Source: Frankiaceae bacterium
GTDB lineage: Bacteria > Actinomycetota > Actinomycetes > JAVEEB01
NCBI GenBank assembly: GCA_030840665.1
Contig: JAVEEB010000335.1
Location: forward strand, 1 to 22,887
DNA length: 22,887 nucleotides
Direction: 5' to 3'
The notes beneath the pieces were generated by a model that saw only the letters and a program-made list of their open reading frames with translations, was not told where the DNA came from and did no database searches. This document shows positions 1-6,975 of the stretch, piece after piece. The position numbers and the translations under genes are program-made. Positions within the stretch are counted from its first letter, which is position 1. Every line of letters begins with the position of its first letter.

Positions 1-3000
1 GGCTGTAGCTGGATGCGCAGCGGCTCCGGCGCAGACCCGAGCCCCAGGGGAAGCGCCGCCGGGGATTCGGCGACGGAGATGTCATCACCCAACGCCAGAA
101 ACGCCGGCGGGTGTCCGCAGCTCACGATGTCGCACGTGCCGTCGCCGGCGATCTGCACGAGCAGCGCCGTCACGAAATCCTCGTCGCCGAAGTACGAGCA
201 GAGCCGCTCGTCCATGTGCACCGCGATGGTCGCGACGTCGTCGAAGCGGGCGGCCGCCGATCGGAACTCGCCGAGCACGACGGTGGCCAGCCGGACCGCG
301 CCCACGCCTTTGCCGCGCACATCGCCGACGATGAGCCGCAGGGTGCCGTCCCGCTCGGCCACCTCGTAAAGGTCTCCCCCAATGAGCGCCTCACGGGTCG
401 CGCTGACGTAACGGGTCGCGAGCCGGATCGGACCGACACGGGGCGGCACGGGCGGCAGGATCGCGTGCTGCGTCACCTCGGCGACGCGCGACACCCGCAG
501 CAGTTGACCGGATTGCGCGCTGAAGGCCTCGGCGTTCTCAACGGCAACGGCACAGCGGCGCGCGAGGTCCTCGATGAACGACACGTCACCCTCGTCGTAG
601 TGCCGCCCCGACTCTGCGTACACGAGGGTGAGTGCTCCGAAGGTGCCGCTGCGACCGGTCAGCGGCACGGTCATGATGCTGGACAAGCCGAGGTCGTTGA
701 TGAAGGAGAGCTGCTCGGCATCCAGCACCGCGGCGGCGGCGTCCATCATCGCAGCGGTCACCGTCGGCACCAGCTCGCTCTCCCCGGTGCGCACCACCTG
801 GGAGACACCGGTCGTGGCGGCCGGATCCGTCGGGTACCGGCGTTGGTACTCCAGTGCCGCCGAGACTTTTGCGGCGTCGACGTGGGCGACGGCCACGGTC
901 GTGAACGCGTCGCCCTCGAGAATCTGGATCGAGCACCAGTCCGCCACTCGCGGCACGAGCAGGTCCGCGATCGTTGCGAGGGTGGCCCGGTAGTCGAGGC
1001 TCCCGGACAGCACAGCTGATGCCTCGGCCAGAAACGTCAACCGCTCGCTCGCGATGCGCGCCTCCTCCTGTGCACGTGTGCGGACGAGCGCCTGACCGCA
1101 CGCATCCGCCAAGGTGCGCAGGAACCGCAGACTCGATCTGTCGTCCGAGTCGTAGTCGAGCGGGAAAGACAGGGAGACCGCACCCACCCGACGGCCCGCG
1201 ACGCTCAGCGGAACGCTGACATACACGCGCGACCCCGTGTCACCCGGTCGCCGTTCGGCGGCGAGGCCCGGAAAGCGGGCCGCCATGTCTTCGTGGGCCC
1301 GCAGCACCACCACCTCGTCGGTGCGTACCGCCACACTCACCGGCGTTTCCGCGGCCAATGGCACGATGCTCCAACGGTCGGCCACGTCCTTCGACAAGCC
1401 GCGACTGCCGACCGAGCGCAGCATGTCGTCGTCGAGCACCCACAGCGCCGCGTGATCGGCGCCGAGGGCGTCGGCGGCGTGATTGACGAGGATGTCCGCG
1501 ATCTCCGGCACGGACGTGGCCGCGCCGAACGCGGCTGTCGCAGTCTGGAGTCGGCCAAGGCGCTCGGCTATGTCTTCGGCAGCGAACCGGGCTGATCGTT
1601 CGGCGTCGGAGAGGCCCGCCCGCACGATCGCCTGAGCCGCCTGCGCCGCCAGCGCCTCGATGAAGCGACGTTCATCGCCGTCGAAGAGCCGTGGGCCGGG
1701 GAAACTGAACCGCAGCACCCCGATGAGCTCGTCGCCGAGAATGAGTGGCAGGGCGCACAGAGCGGCAGTCCCCGGCTCGATGTCTGCCAAGACGGGAAAC
1801 AACTGGTCGAGCTCCTGCGGCGACTCGATCCACAGCGATTGGCGCGTCGCGATCACCTGCCTGCCCGGCAAGGCGACATTCGCCGGCTGGCTGGTCAGGA
1901 CGCGGGCAAGGTCCCGGGGGTAGCGAATGCTGCCGACCACGGAGATCTGCCCGTCGAGCCCCACGGTCGCGAGCCCGGCGATCCCGGCGCCCAGCACCGC
2001 GACACCCTCGGACAACACCACATCCGCGACCTGCGCCACGGTTGTCGCCCGCGCCAGGCCGGCGGTGACCTCCTGCAGGCGCGCGGCGCGATCGGCAACG
2101 TACTTCGCCGCCGCGAGTTCACCGACCTCGATGAGCAACCGCTCCTCGAACGTCGGGAAACTCGGCGCGGGGGCACCGACGACCGCGGCCGTCAACTGCT
2201 CGACGAGGGCCTCCACGTACCAACGCCGGAAGACCCGGTGCTGCGGCGGCGTCTCGACGGTGAGCAGACGCGCGGCGCGGGCGTAACTGTCGGCCTGGTC
2301 AAGCGCTTCCAGGTATTCGCGGCCGCCCTCGATCGACTTCTCGCTCAGCGACAGTGTCAGGGTCGTGCGGCCCTCACCACGTGTCGCGGCCTCGATGGCT
2401 TGCCGCTTGATTTCCTGTCGTGGCTCGGCAAACAAATGCATGACGGCTTCCATCAGCCGCTCGAGAGGCGGGGGCAGCGAGCCGCTCGTCCCACTGGCCG
2501 CGCCGCCGGAAGCGAGCGTGAACTCGCGGACAAGGTTGTCGACATGAGCCTTGGCGGCCAGAAGGAGCTGGGTGGGAACGTCGCCGAGGCGCACGATGTA
2601 GAGGCGGTCGCCGATCTCGTCGTCGCCCCAGGCCGCCAGCAGGCCATCGATGTCGACCTCGCCGAGATGCTCCGGCGCGGCGCCCAGGGCGCCGTTTCCC
2701 GGTGTGAACTCGGCCCAGACAACCTTTCCCTCCGGGACCGCGTCGACGCCCCACTGATGGGCCAGGGAGTTGATGAGCGCGAGTCCGCGTCCCGTCATCG
2801 CCTCATCGTTGACGAGCGGGCGGACCGGCAGGGCTCGGCTGGAGTCGTGGACCTGGACGCGGATGCCGGCGTCGCCGACCGTGATCGCGAGCGTGACCGG
2901 CAACCCGACGTGCAACAAGGCGTTCGTGACGAGCTCGCTGACGACGAGCTCCACGTCGAGGGCTTCATCGAGAGTCAGGTCCTCGAGGTCGGCAGCTGCC

Positions 3001-3131
3001 AGCAGCGTCGTGGCGAAATGCCTCGCTCGCGGGACGGCGTCGGGCTGGGAGTCGAGCTGCATGCTCTCGCTGACCTGCACCCGTACCTCCCGTCCAGCAT
3101 CGCCCACCGTCGGGACATTGTGCACGATCAT
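1..3131 (-). CDS. HATPase–GAF–GAF–GAF–SpoIIE/PP2C signalling phosphatase (C-terminus beyond the window)
   Basis: Open frame from ATG at 3131 to the left edge, 1043 residues visible, no stop inside the window. Order read from my own translation: an RsbW-like GHKL ATPase domain (about 35-142; N-box ELVTNALLH at 66-74, HDSS at 95-98, GRGLALI at 114-120), a helical region of unknown function (145-345), three GAF-like segments (about 351-503, 518-686, 697-866), then a SpoIIE/PP2C phosphatase domain from about 885. The phosphatase metal-binding aspartates are seen in GGD (D920) and GDVRGKG (D937), with GHPPAF near 1006. Such proteins act in the partner-switching control of alternative sigma factors, dephosphorylating STAS anti-sigma antagonists; the GAF domains would sense small molecules or redox state. 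No STAS domain or sigma factor is in the window. No transmembrane segment was noticed. Start lacks a clear Shine-Dalgarno, so leaderless translation is possible. Family confidence is high; the regulated pathway is unknown. Confidence 0.9.
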   Translation of the reverse strand, partial: MIVHNVPTVGDAGREVRVQVSESMQLDSQPDAVPRARHFATTLLAAADLEDLTLDEALDVELVVSELVTNALLHVGLPVTLAITVGDAGIRVQVHDSSRALPVRPLVNDEAMTGRGLALINSLAHQWGVDAVPEGKVVWAEFTPGNGALGAAPEHLGEVDIDGLLAAWGDDEIGDRLYIVRLGDVPTQLLLAAKAHVDNLVREFTLASGGAASGTSGSLPPPLERLMEAVMHLFAEPRQEIKRQAIEAATRGEGRTTLTLSLSEKSIEGGREYLEALDQADSYARAARLLTVETPPQHRVFRRWYVEALVEQLTAAVVGAPAPSFPTFEERLLIEVGELAAAKYVADRAARLQEVTAGLARATTVAQVADVVLSEGVAVLGAGIAGLATVGLDGQISVVGSIRYPRDLARVLTSQPANVALPGRQVIATRQSLWIESPQELDQLFPVLADIEPGTAALCALPLILGDELIGVLRFSFPGPRLFDGDERRFIEALAAQAAQAIVRAGLSDAERSARFAAEDIAERLGRLQTATAAFGAATSVPEIADILVNHAADALGADHAALWVLDDDMLRSVGSRGLSKDVADRWSIVPLAAETPVSVAVRTDEVVVLRAHEDMAARFPGLAAERRPGDTGSRVYVSVPLSVAGRRVGAVSLSFPLDYDSDDRSSLRFLRTLADACGQALVRTRAQEEARIASERLTFLAEASAVLSGSLDYRATLATIADLLVPRVADWCSIQILEGDAFTTVAVAHVDAAKVSAALEYQRRYPTDPAATTGVSQVVRTGESELVPTVTAAMMDAAAAVLDAEQLSFINDLGLSSIMTVPLTGRSGTFGALTLVYAESGRHYDEGDVSFIEDLARRCAVAVENAEAFSAQSGQLLRVSRVAEVTQHAILPPVPPRVGPIRLATRYVSATREALIGGDLYEVAERDGTLRLIVGDVRGKGVGAVRLATVVLGEFRSAAARFDDVATIAVHMDERLCSYFGDEDFVTALLVQIAGDGTCDIVSCGHPPAFLALGDDISVAESPAALPLGLGSAPEPLRIQLQ

Positions 3132-3147
3132 CACGCGCTAAAAGTGC

Positions 3148-3170
3148 ACAGCGACCGCTGTAGCGACCGC
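3148..3170. repeat. Direct repeat and small palindrome just upstream of the phosphatase gene
   Basis: AGCGACCGC occurs at 3150-3158 and again at 3162-3170 (12-bp period). The first copy overlaps the palindrome ACAGCG-AC-CGCTGT (3148-3161). It lies 17-39 bp upstream of the start codon of the large phosphatase gene, where an operator or a 5' leader hairpin would sit. Function is inferred only from position. Confidence 0.4.
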
Positions 3171-3213
3171 GGCGCGCGACGGCCCAAGACGAGGGCATCG
3201 TTCGGCCGAACCG

Positions 3214-4434
3214 TCAGCCCAGCAAGATGCGCACGACCCCGTCCGCGAGCAGCCGGCCGCCGTCGGTCAGCACGGCCCGTCCGGCGTCCCACTGATGCGG
3301 GTCCAGCAGCCCGTCGGCGACCAGGTCCGGCCCCGCCAGCAACGCCACGTCCCGCAGTCTCCCCAAGGCGACGCCGTCCGACAGACGCAGCCCGAGAAGC
3401 AGCTCCTCGTCGTATTTCTCCTCCGCGGTGAGCGTCTCTCGTGCGTGCGCCGGGGACAGGCCGGCGGCGAGACGGTCCGCGTACGCCGCCGGATGCTTCA
3501 CGTTCCACCAGCGCACGCCGCCGACGTGGCTGTGGGCACCGGGGCCGACGCCCCACCAGTCGCCGCCGGTCCAGTAGAGCTCGTTGTGCCGGCAACGGGC
3601 GGCCCGATCGGTGGCCCAGTTCGATACTTCGTACCAGTGCAGGCCGGCGGCACTCAGCGCGGCGTCGGCGATGGCGTACCGGTCCGCGAGCACATCGTCG
3701 TCGGGCATCGGGAGCTCACCGCGCCGGACCCTAGTGGCCAGGCGGGTGCCGTCTTCGACGATGAGCGCATAGGCACTCACGTGGTCCGGTTCGACGGACA
3801 GTGCCGCTTCGAGGGAGCGCCGCCAATCGTCGTCGGTCTCCCCCGGGGTGCCGTAGATGAGGTCGAGATTGACGTGCTCGAACCCGGCCTTGTGCGCTTC
3901 GCGGGCGGCGTCGAGCGCACGGCCCGGCGTGTGCCGACGGTCGAGGACCGCGAGGACATGCGGGGCCGCGGACTGCATGCCGAAGCTGATCCGGGTGAAG
4001 CCCGCTTCGAGAAGTCCGTCCAGCATCTGCGGATCGACGGACTCCGGGTTGGCCTCGGTCGTGACCTCGGCGTCCTCTGCCAGCCCGAAGGTCTCGCGGA
4101 CCTCGGCAAGCAGGTCGGTCAGCCCGGCGGCGCCGAGGAGGGTGGGTGTCCCGCCACCGACAAAGACAGTGCCGGCTGGTACGTCGACCTCGCCCAGCAC
4201 GCGACGCGCGAGGGCGATCTCCTTGCGGGCCGCCGTGAGGTACGCCGCGGGGTCGGTGCGGCCGCCGAGCTCGCTGGCCGTGTACGTGTTGAAATCGCAG
4301 TAACCACAGCGGCTGGCGCAGAACGGCACGTGGAGGTAGACGCCGAACGGCCGGGCACCCAGGCCCGTCAGCGCGGACGGCGGCAGCGAGCCGTCATCGG
4401 GCGCCGGGTCGCCGTCCGGCAGGGTCGAGGGCAT
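3214..4434 (-). CDS. hemW: Radical SAM haem chaperone HemW
   Basis: 406 residues, usual for the family. The radical SAM cluster motif CxxxCxxC is present as C39-ASR-C43-GY-C46 followed by DFNTY, typical of HemW rather than of the anaerobic oxidase HemN. GGGTPTLL (SAM-binding glycine motif) and TTEANPES follow, then the C-terminal HemN-type domain (ELYWTGGDWWGVGPGAHSH). HemW binds haem and an Fe-S cluster and is thought to deliver haem to respiratory enzymes in the cytoplasm; older annotation as coproporphyrinogen oxidase is not supported for this subfamily. In actinomycetes hemW normally lies directly after lepA; here about 10.6 kb separates the two. It lies 21 bp downstream of the MOSC gene on the same strand, so co-transcription is likely. 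The ATG at 4434 has GGAG only 2 nt away, too close for an ideal ribosome-binding site, so the exact start is less sure. Confidence 0.95.
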   Translation of the reverse strand: MPSTLPDGDPAPDDGSLPPSALTGLGARPFGVYLHVPFCASRCGYCDFNTYTASELGGRTDPAAYLTAARKEIALARRVLGEVDVPAGTVFVGGGTPTLLGAAGLTDLLAEVRETFGLAEDAEVTTEANPESVDPQMLDGLLEAGFTRISFGMQSAAPHVLAVLDRRHTPGRALDAAREAHKAGFEHVNLDLIYGTPGETDDDWRRSLEAALSVEPDHVSAYALIVEDGTRLATRVRRGELPMPDDDVLADRYAIADAALSAAGLHWYEVSNWATDRAARCRHNELYWTGGDWWGVGPGAHSHVGGVRWWNVKHPAAYADRLAAGLSPAHARETLTAEEKYDEELLLGLRLSDGVALGRLRDVALLAGPDLVADGLLDPHQWDAGRAVLTDGGRLLADGVVRILLG

Positions 4435-4455
4435 GACTCCAGTGTGCGGGGCGCG

Positions 4456-5112
4456 TCAGCGGGCGGCGACGGCGAGGCGCCCGCGCAGGTCCGCGGCGAG
4501 CTTCGCCGGCAACTCCGGCGCGGTCAGCACGTGCTCGACGAGGCCGTTGTCGCCGAGCAGCGCCCGGAAGGTCTGCGAGATCGTCACGCCGTGGCCGGGG
4601 GTGGACAGGACGACCACGTCGTCGCCGCGACGGCATTCACCCTCGACCAGCACGCGCAGGTAAGCGCCGCACGCGCCGCGTTCGGAGAACCGCTTCACCC
4701 AGCGCGGCACGCCCATCCAGCCGGCGAACGTGCGGCACGGCATGCGGGGCGCGGACACCTCGAGTGTCGCCGTACCGATCCGCCAGCGCTCGCCGATCAC
4801 CGCGTTGGTGACGTCCACGCCGATCGTCGTGAGGTTTTCGCCGAACTGGCCGGGGTGCAGACCCCTGCCGAACGCCGGAGAGAGTTCCACGGCCCACCAG
4901 CGGAGGTCTTCGAGCGCGTACGCGTACACGGCCTGGTCGGGCCCCCCGTGATGCCGGCGGTTGGCTTGCCAGTCGCCGTCGAGGCCCTCGATCCCCGCGC
5001 GCACGCGTCCTTCGACGGGGCGCTTGTCGATGGCGGACCCGCTGCCGGGCAAGCCGGGCGCCAACCTGATGCGCCCGACGTTCAGCGACGCCACGGTGCC
5101 GGTCAATTCCAT
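4456..5112 (-). CDS. MOSC-domain protein (YiiM-like)
   Basis: 218 residues from ATG at 5112. N-terminal ASLNVGRIR, then HGGPDQAVYAY (about 78-88), GQFGENLTT and the MOSC core with the conserved cysteine in RMPCRTF. MOSC proteins bind sulphur-carrying molybdenum cofactor or related ligands; YiiM members detoxify N-hydroxylated compounds by reduction, but the substrate here cannot be read from sequence. I chose 5112 because homology begins there; the frame is open to ATG 5181, which would add 23 residues. No Shine-Dalgarno precedes 5112, but TAGCGT lies shortly upstream and could be a -10 element of a leaderless transcript. The gene begins 84 bp after the allophanate hydrolase stop, so it may be a tail of the guanidine operon or a separate unit with hemW. 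Confidence 0.85.
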   Translation of the reverse strand: MELTGTVASLNVGRIRLAPGLPGSGSAIDKRPVEGRVRAGIEGLDGDWQANRRHHGGPDQAVYAYALEDLRWWAVELSPAFGRGLHPGQFGENLTTIGVDVTNAVIGERWRIGTATLEVSAPRMPCRTFAGWMGVPRWVKRFSERGACGAYLRVLVEGECRRGDDVVVLSTPGHGVTISQTFRALLGDNGLVEHVLTAPELPAKLAADLRGRLAVAAR

Positions 5113-5196
5113 GGCGGGGACGCTAGCAATCACCGCCACCTCGCGGCCGCGATATTCGGACAGATCACCCGAAGGGGCCACTCCCCCGGGCGCGCC

Positions 5197-6975
5197 TTAG
5201 CTACTCGCCGGGCTCCCCTCCGCCGGGCTCCCGTCCACCGGGCTCCCGTCCACCGGGCTCCCGTCCACCGGGCCGCCGGCCGCCAGATACGCACGCCAGC
5301 CGCCGAACGCGCTGATGTCGGTCGCCCCCACCGTGCCCATTCGCTCGGCCAGGAAGCCGAGCACGCGTCGCCCATCGTCCATCGCGACGCTGCCGAGGCC
5401 GAGGGGTGGCGGGATGAGCTCGGTGAGCGCGCCGATGCCCTGGTGCGGCAGGTCCCACAACTCCAGTGCGATGCCGCCCAGCGGGCCGTCGCCTGTCCGT
5501 AGCAGCCCCGGCCGGGCGATGCCATCACCGGGGAGCCGGTAGAGCGAGTAGCCCGCCGCGGTCCGTGCGCGGCTGTGCAGATGACCGCCGAGGCGCTGCA
5601 GCTGCCCGTTCAGCGGGAGACCGGTGAGGTGGGCGCCGGCGACTGCGACAAGGGCCCGGCCGTGCGCGGGTTCCGGCGGCGGCGGCCGGCCACCGGTCCA
5701 CCTCTCGGCGAGGTCGAGCAAGGGTGCGTCGGCAAAGGCAGGAGCAATCAGTTGTACGCCGAACGGCAACCCATCGGCCCTCGGCTGCGCCGGAACGGCG
5801 ACCGCGCACAGGTCGAGCAGGTTCACGAAGTTGGTGAACGTGCCAAGCCGGGCGTTGACGCCGATCGGGTCGGCGGCGACCTGCGCGTGCGTGGGGTGGG
5901 TCGGCGTTGTCGGCAGCAACAGGGCGTCGATGTCGAGCCACAGGGGCTCGGTGCGCCGCCGCAGTCGTTCCAGTTTTTCCTGCGCAGCAAGGAGTTCCAC
6001 GGCGGTGGCGTCGCGGCCGGGGAGCACAACGGCCCGGACCGCCGGATCGACGAGCGGGTCGTCGAGGTCGAGGCTGGCCCCGAACGCGGCCCACCGCATC
6101 GCCACGAAAGCGGGCGAATACAGCAGCTGCGCCGCCTCGAGGAAGGGCGTGACGTCAATCTCCACCACGTGCGCGGCGACTGTCCGCGCATGTGCAACGG
6201 CCGACTCCCATGCCTCTCGGTGCAGGGGGTCGAGGTCGAGGGGGCCGGCGGGGATGGCGATGACCCGCATCTCGCGGGCCACGCCGGGCGGCAGCATCGC
6301 GGGCACGGCACGCGACCACGGGTCGCTCGCGTCGATCGCCGCGAGCACTTCGTACGCCTTCCTCGCTTCTGCGACCGAACGCGTGAATGTCGTCACGCAG
6401 TCCAGTCCGCGGCAGGCGGGCAGGACACCCGTCGTGGACACGATGCCCGGTGTCGGCTTGAACCCGACGATGCCGTTGAAGGCCGCCGGCACTCGACCGG
6501 AACCCGCGGTGTCCGTGCCGAGCGCGAGCGCCACTTCCCCGCTGGCAACGGCCACCGCGCTACCTGAGCTGCTGCCGCCGGAGACGTGCGCCGCGCTGAC
6601 AACGGACGAGCAGCTGCCGTACGGCGAGCGGGTCCCCACCAAGCCCGTTGCGAACTGGTCCATGTTGGTCTTGCCGGCGATACCTGCGCCGGCCGCGCGG
6701 AGCCGTTGGACGACGGTCGCGGACGCCTTCGCCGGCGTCGTTCGGCCGGGATGCGCCGCGGTCGACGGCACGCCCTCGACGTCGATGTTGTCCTTCACCG
6801 CAACAAGAATCCCGTCGAGGGGCCCAGCGGCTGTCGGGCGCCGGAGCGGGCTGTCTTCCGGGAAACGCACGATCCATGGCGTCTGCAAATCGGTGACCTC
6901 GTCGGGGGACTGGGCATCGGGGGCCTGCGCGAGCGCCATTGCCCGCGCAGGCCGGATCTCGGGGGCCGTCGTCAT
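5197..6975 (-). CDS. atzF: Allophanate hydrolase
   Basis: 592 residues, the length of full AtzF/DUR1-type enzymes. The N-terminal amidase-signature domain carries the catalytic triad: K61 in VAVKDNIDVEG, cis-Ser S135 in GGSSSGSA and nucleophile S159 in GTDTAGSGR. A C-terminal domain from about 450 to 575 (HLTGLPLNGQLQRLGG, LELWDLP, DISAFGGWRAYL) matches the second domain of allophanate hydrolase, which distinguishes it from generic amidases. It hydrolyses allophanate to ammonia and CO2, the last step of urea or guanidine carboxylation pathways. Its ATG overlaps the TGA of the carboxyltransferase gene by 4 bp (6972-6975), indicating translational coupling. The frame is open further upstream to 7536, but that part is antisense-like shadow of the preceding gene. 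The protein ends in a short pentapeptide repeat, listed separately. Confidence 0.95.
   Translation of the reverse strand: MTTAPEIRPARAMALAQAPDAQSPDEVTDLQTPWIVRFPEDSPLRRPTAAGPLDGILVAVKDNIDVEGVPSTAAHPGRTTPAKASATVVQRLRAAGAGIAGKTNMDQFATGLVGTRSPYGSCSSVVSAAHVSGGSSSGSAVAVASGEVALALGTDTAGSGRVPAAFNGIVGFKPTPGIVSTTGVLPACRGLDCVTTFTRSVAEARKAYEVLAAIDASDPWSRAVPAMLPPGVAREMRVIAIPAGPLDLDPLHREAWESAVAHARTVAAHVVEIDVTPFLEAAQLLYSPAFVAMRWAAFGASLDLDDPLVDPAVRAVVLPGRDATAVELLAAQEKLERLRRRTEPLWLDIDALLLPTTPTHPTHAQVAADPIGVNARLGTFTNFVNLLDLCAVAVPAQPRADGLPFGVQLIAPAFADAPLLDLAERWTGGRPPPPEPAHGRALVAVAGAHLTGLPLNGQLQRLGGHLHSRARTAAGYSLYRLPGDGIARPGLLRTGDGPLGGIALELWDLPHQGIGALTELIPPPLGLGSVAMDDGRRVLGFLAERMGTVGATDISAFGGWRAYLAAGGPVDGSPVDGSPVDGSPAEGSPASS
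5208..5267 (-). repeat. 15-bp tandem repeat in the 3' end of atzF
   Basis: Four units of 15 bp: 5208-5222 (variant), 5223-5237, 5238-5252 and 5253-5267, the last three identical (+ strand CCGGGCTCCCGTCCA). In frame it encodes a PVDGS repeat followed by PAEGS at the extreme C-terminus of allophanate hydrolase, beyond the conserved fold. The exact copies suggest recent slippage and likely copy-number variation between strains. Confidence 0.85.

Noticed and set aside
5208..5267. CRISPR-like array
   Set aside because: Units are 15 bp, contiguous without spacers, and in frame with atzF. It is a coding tandem repeat.
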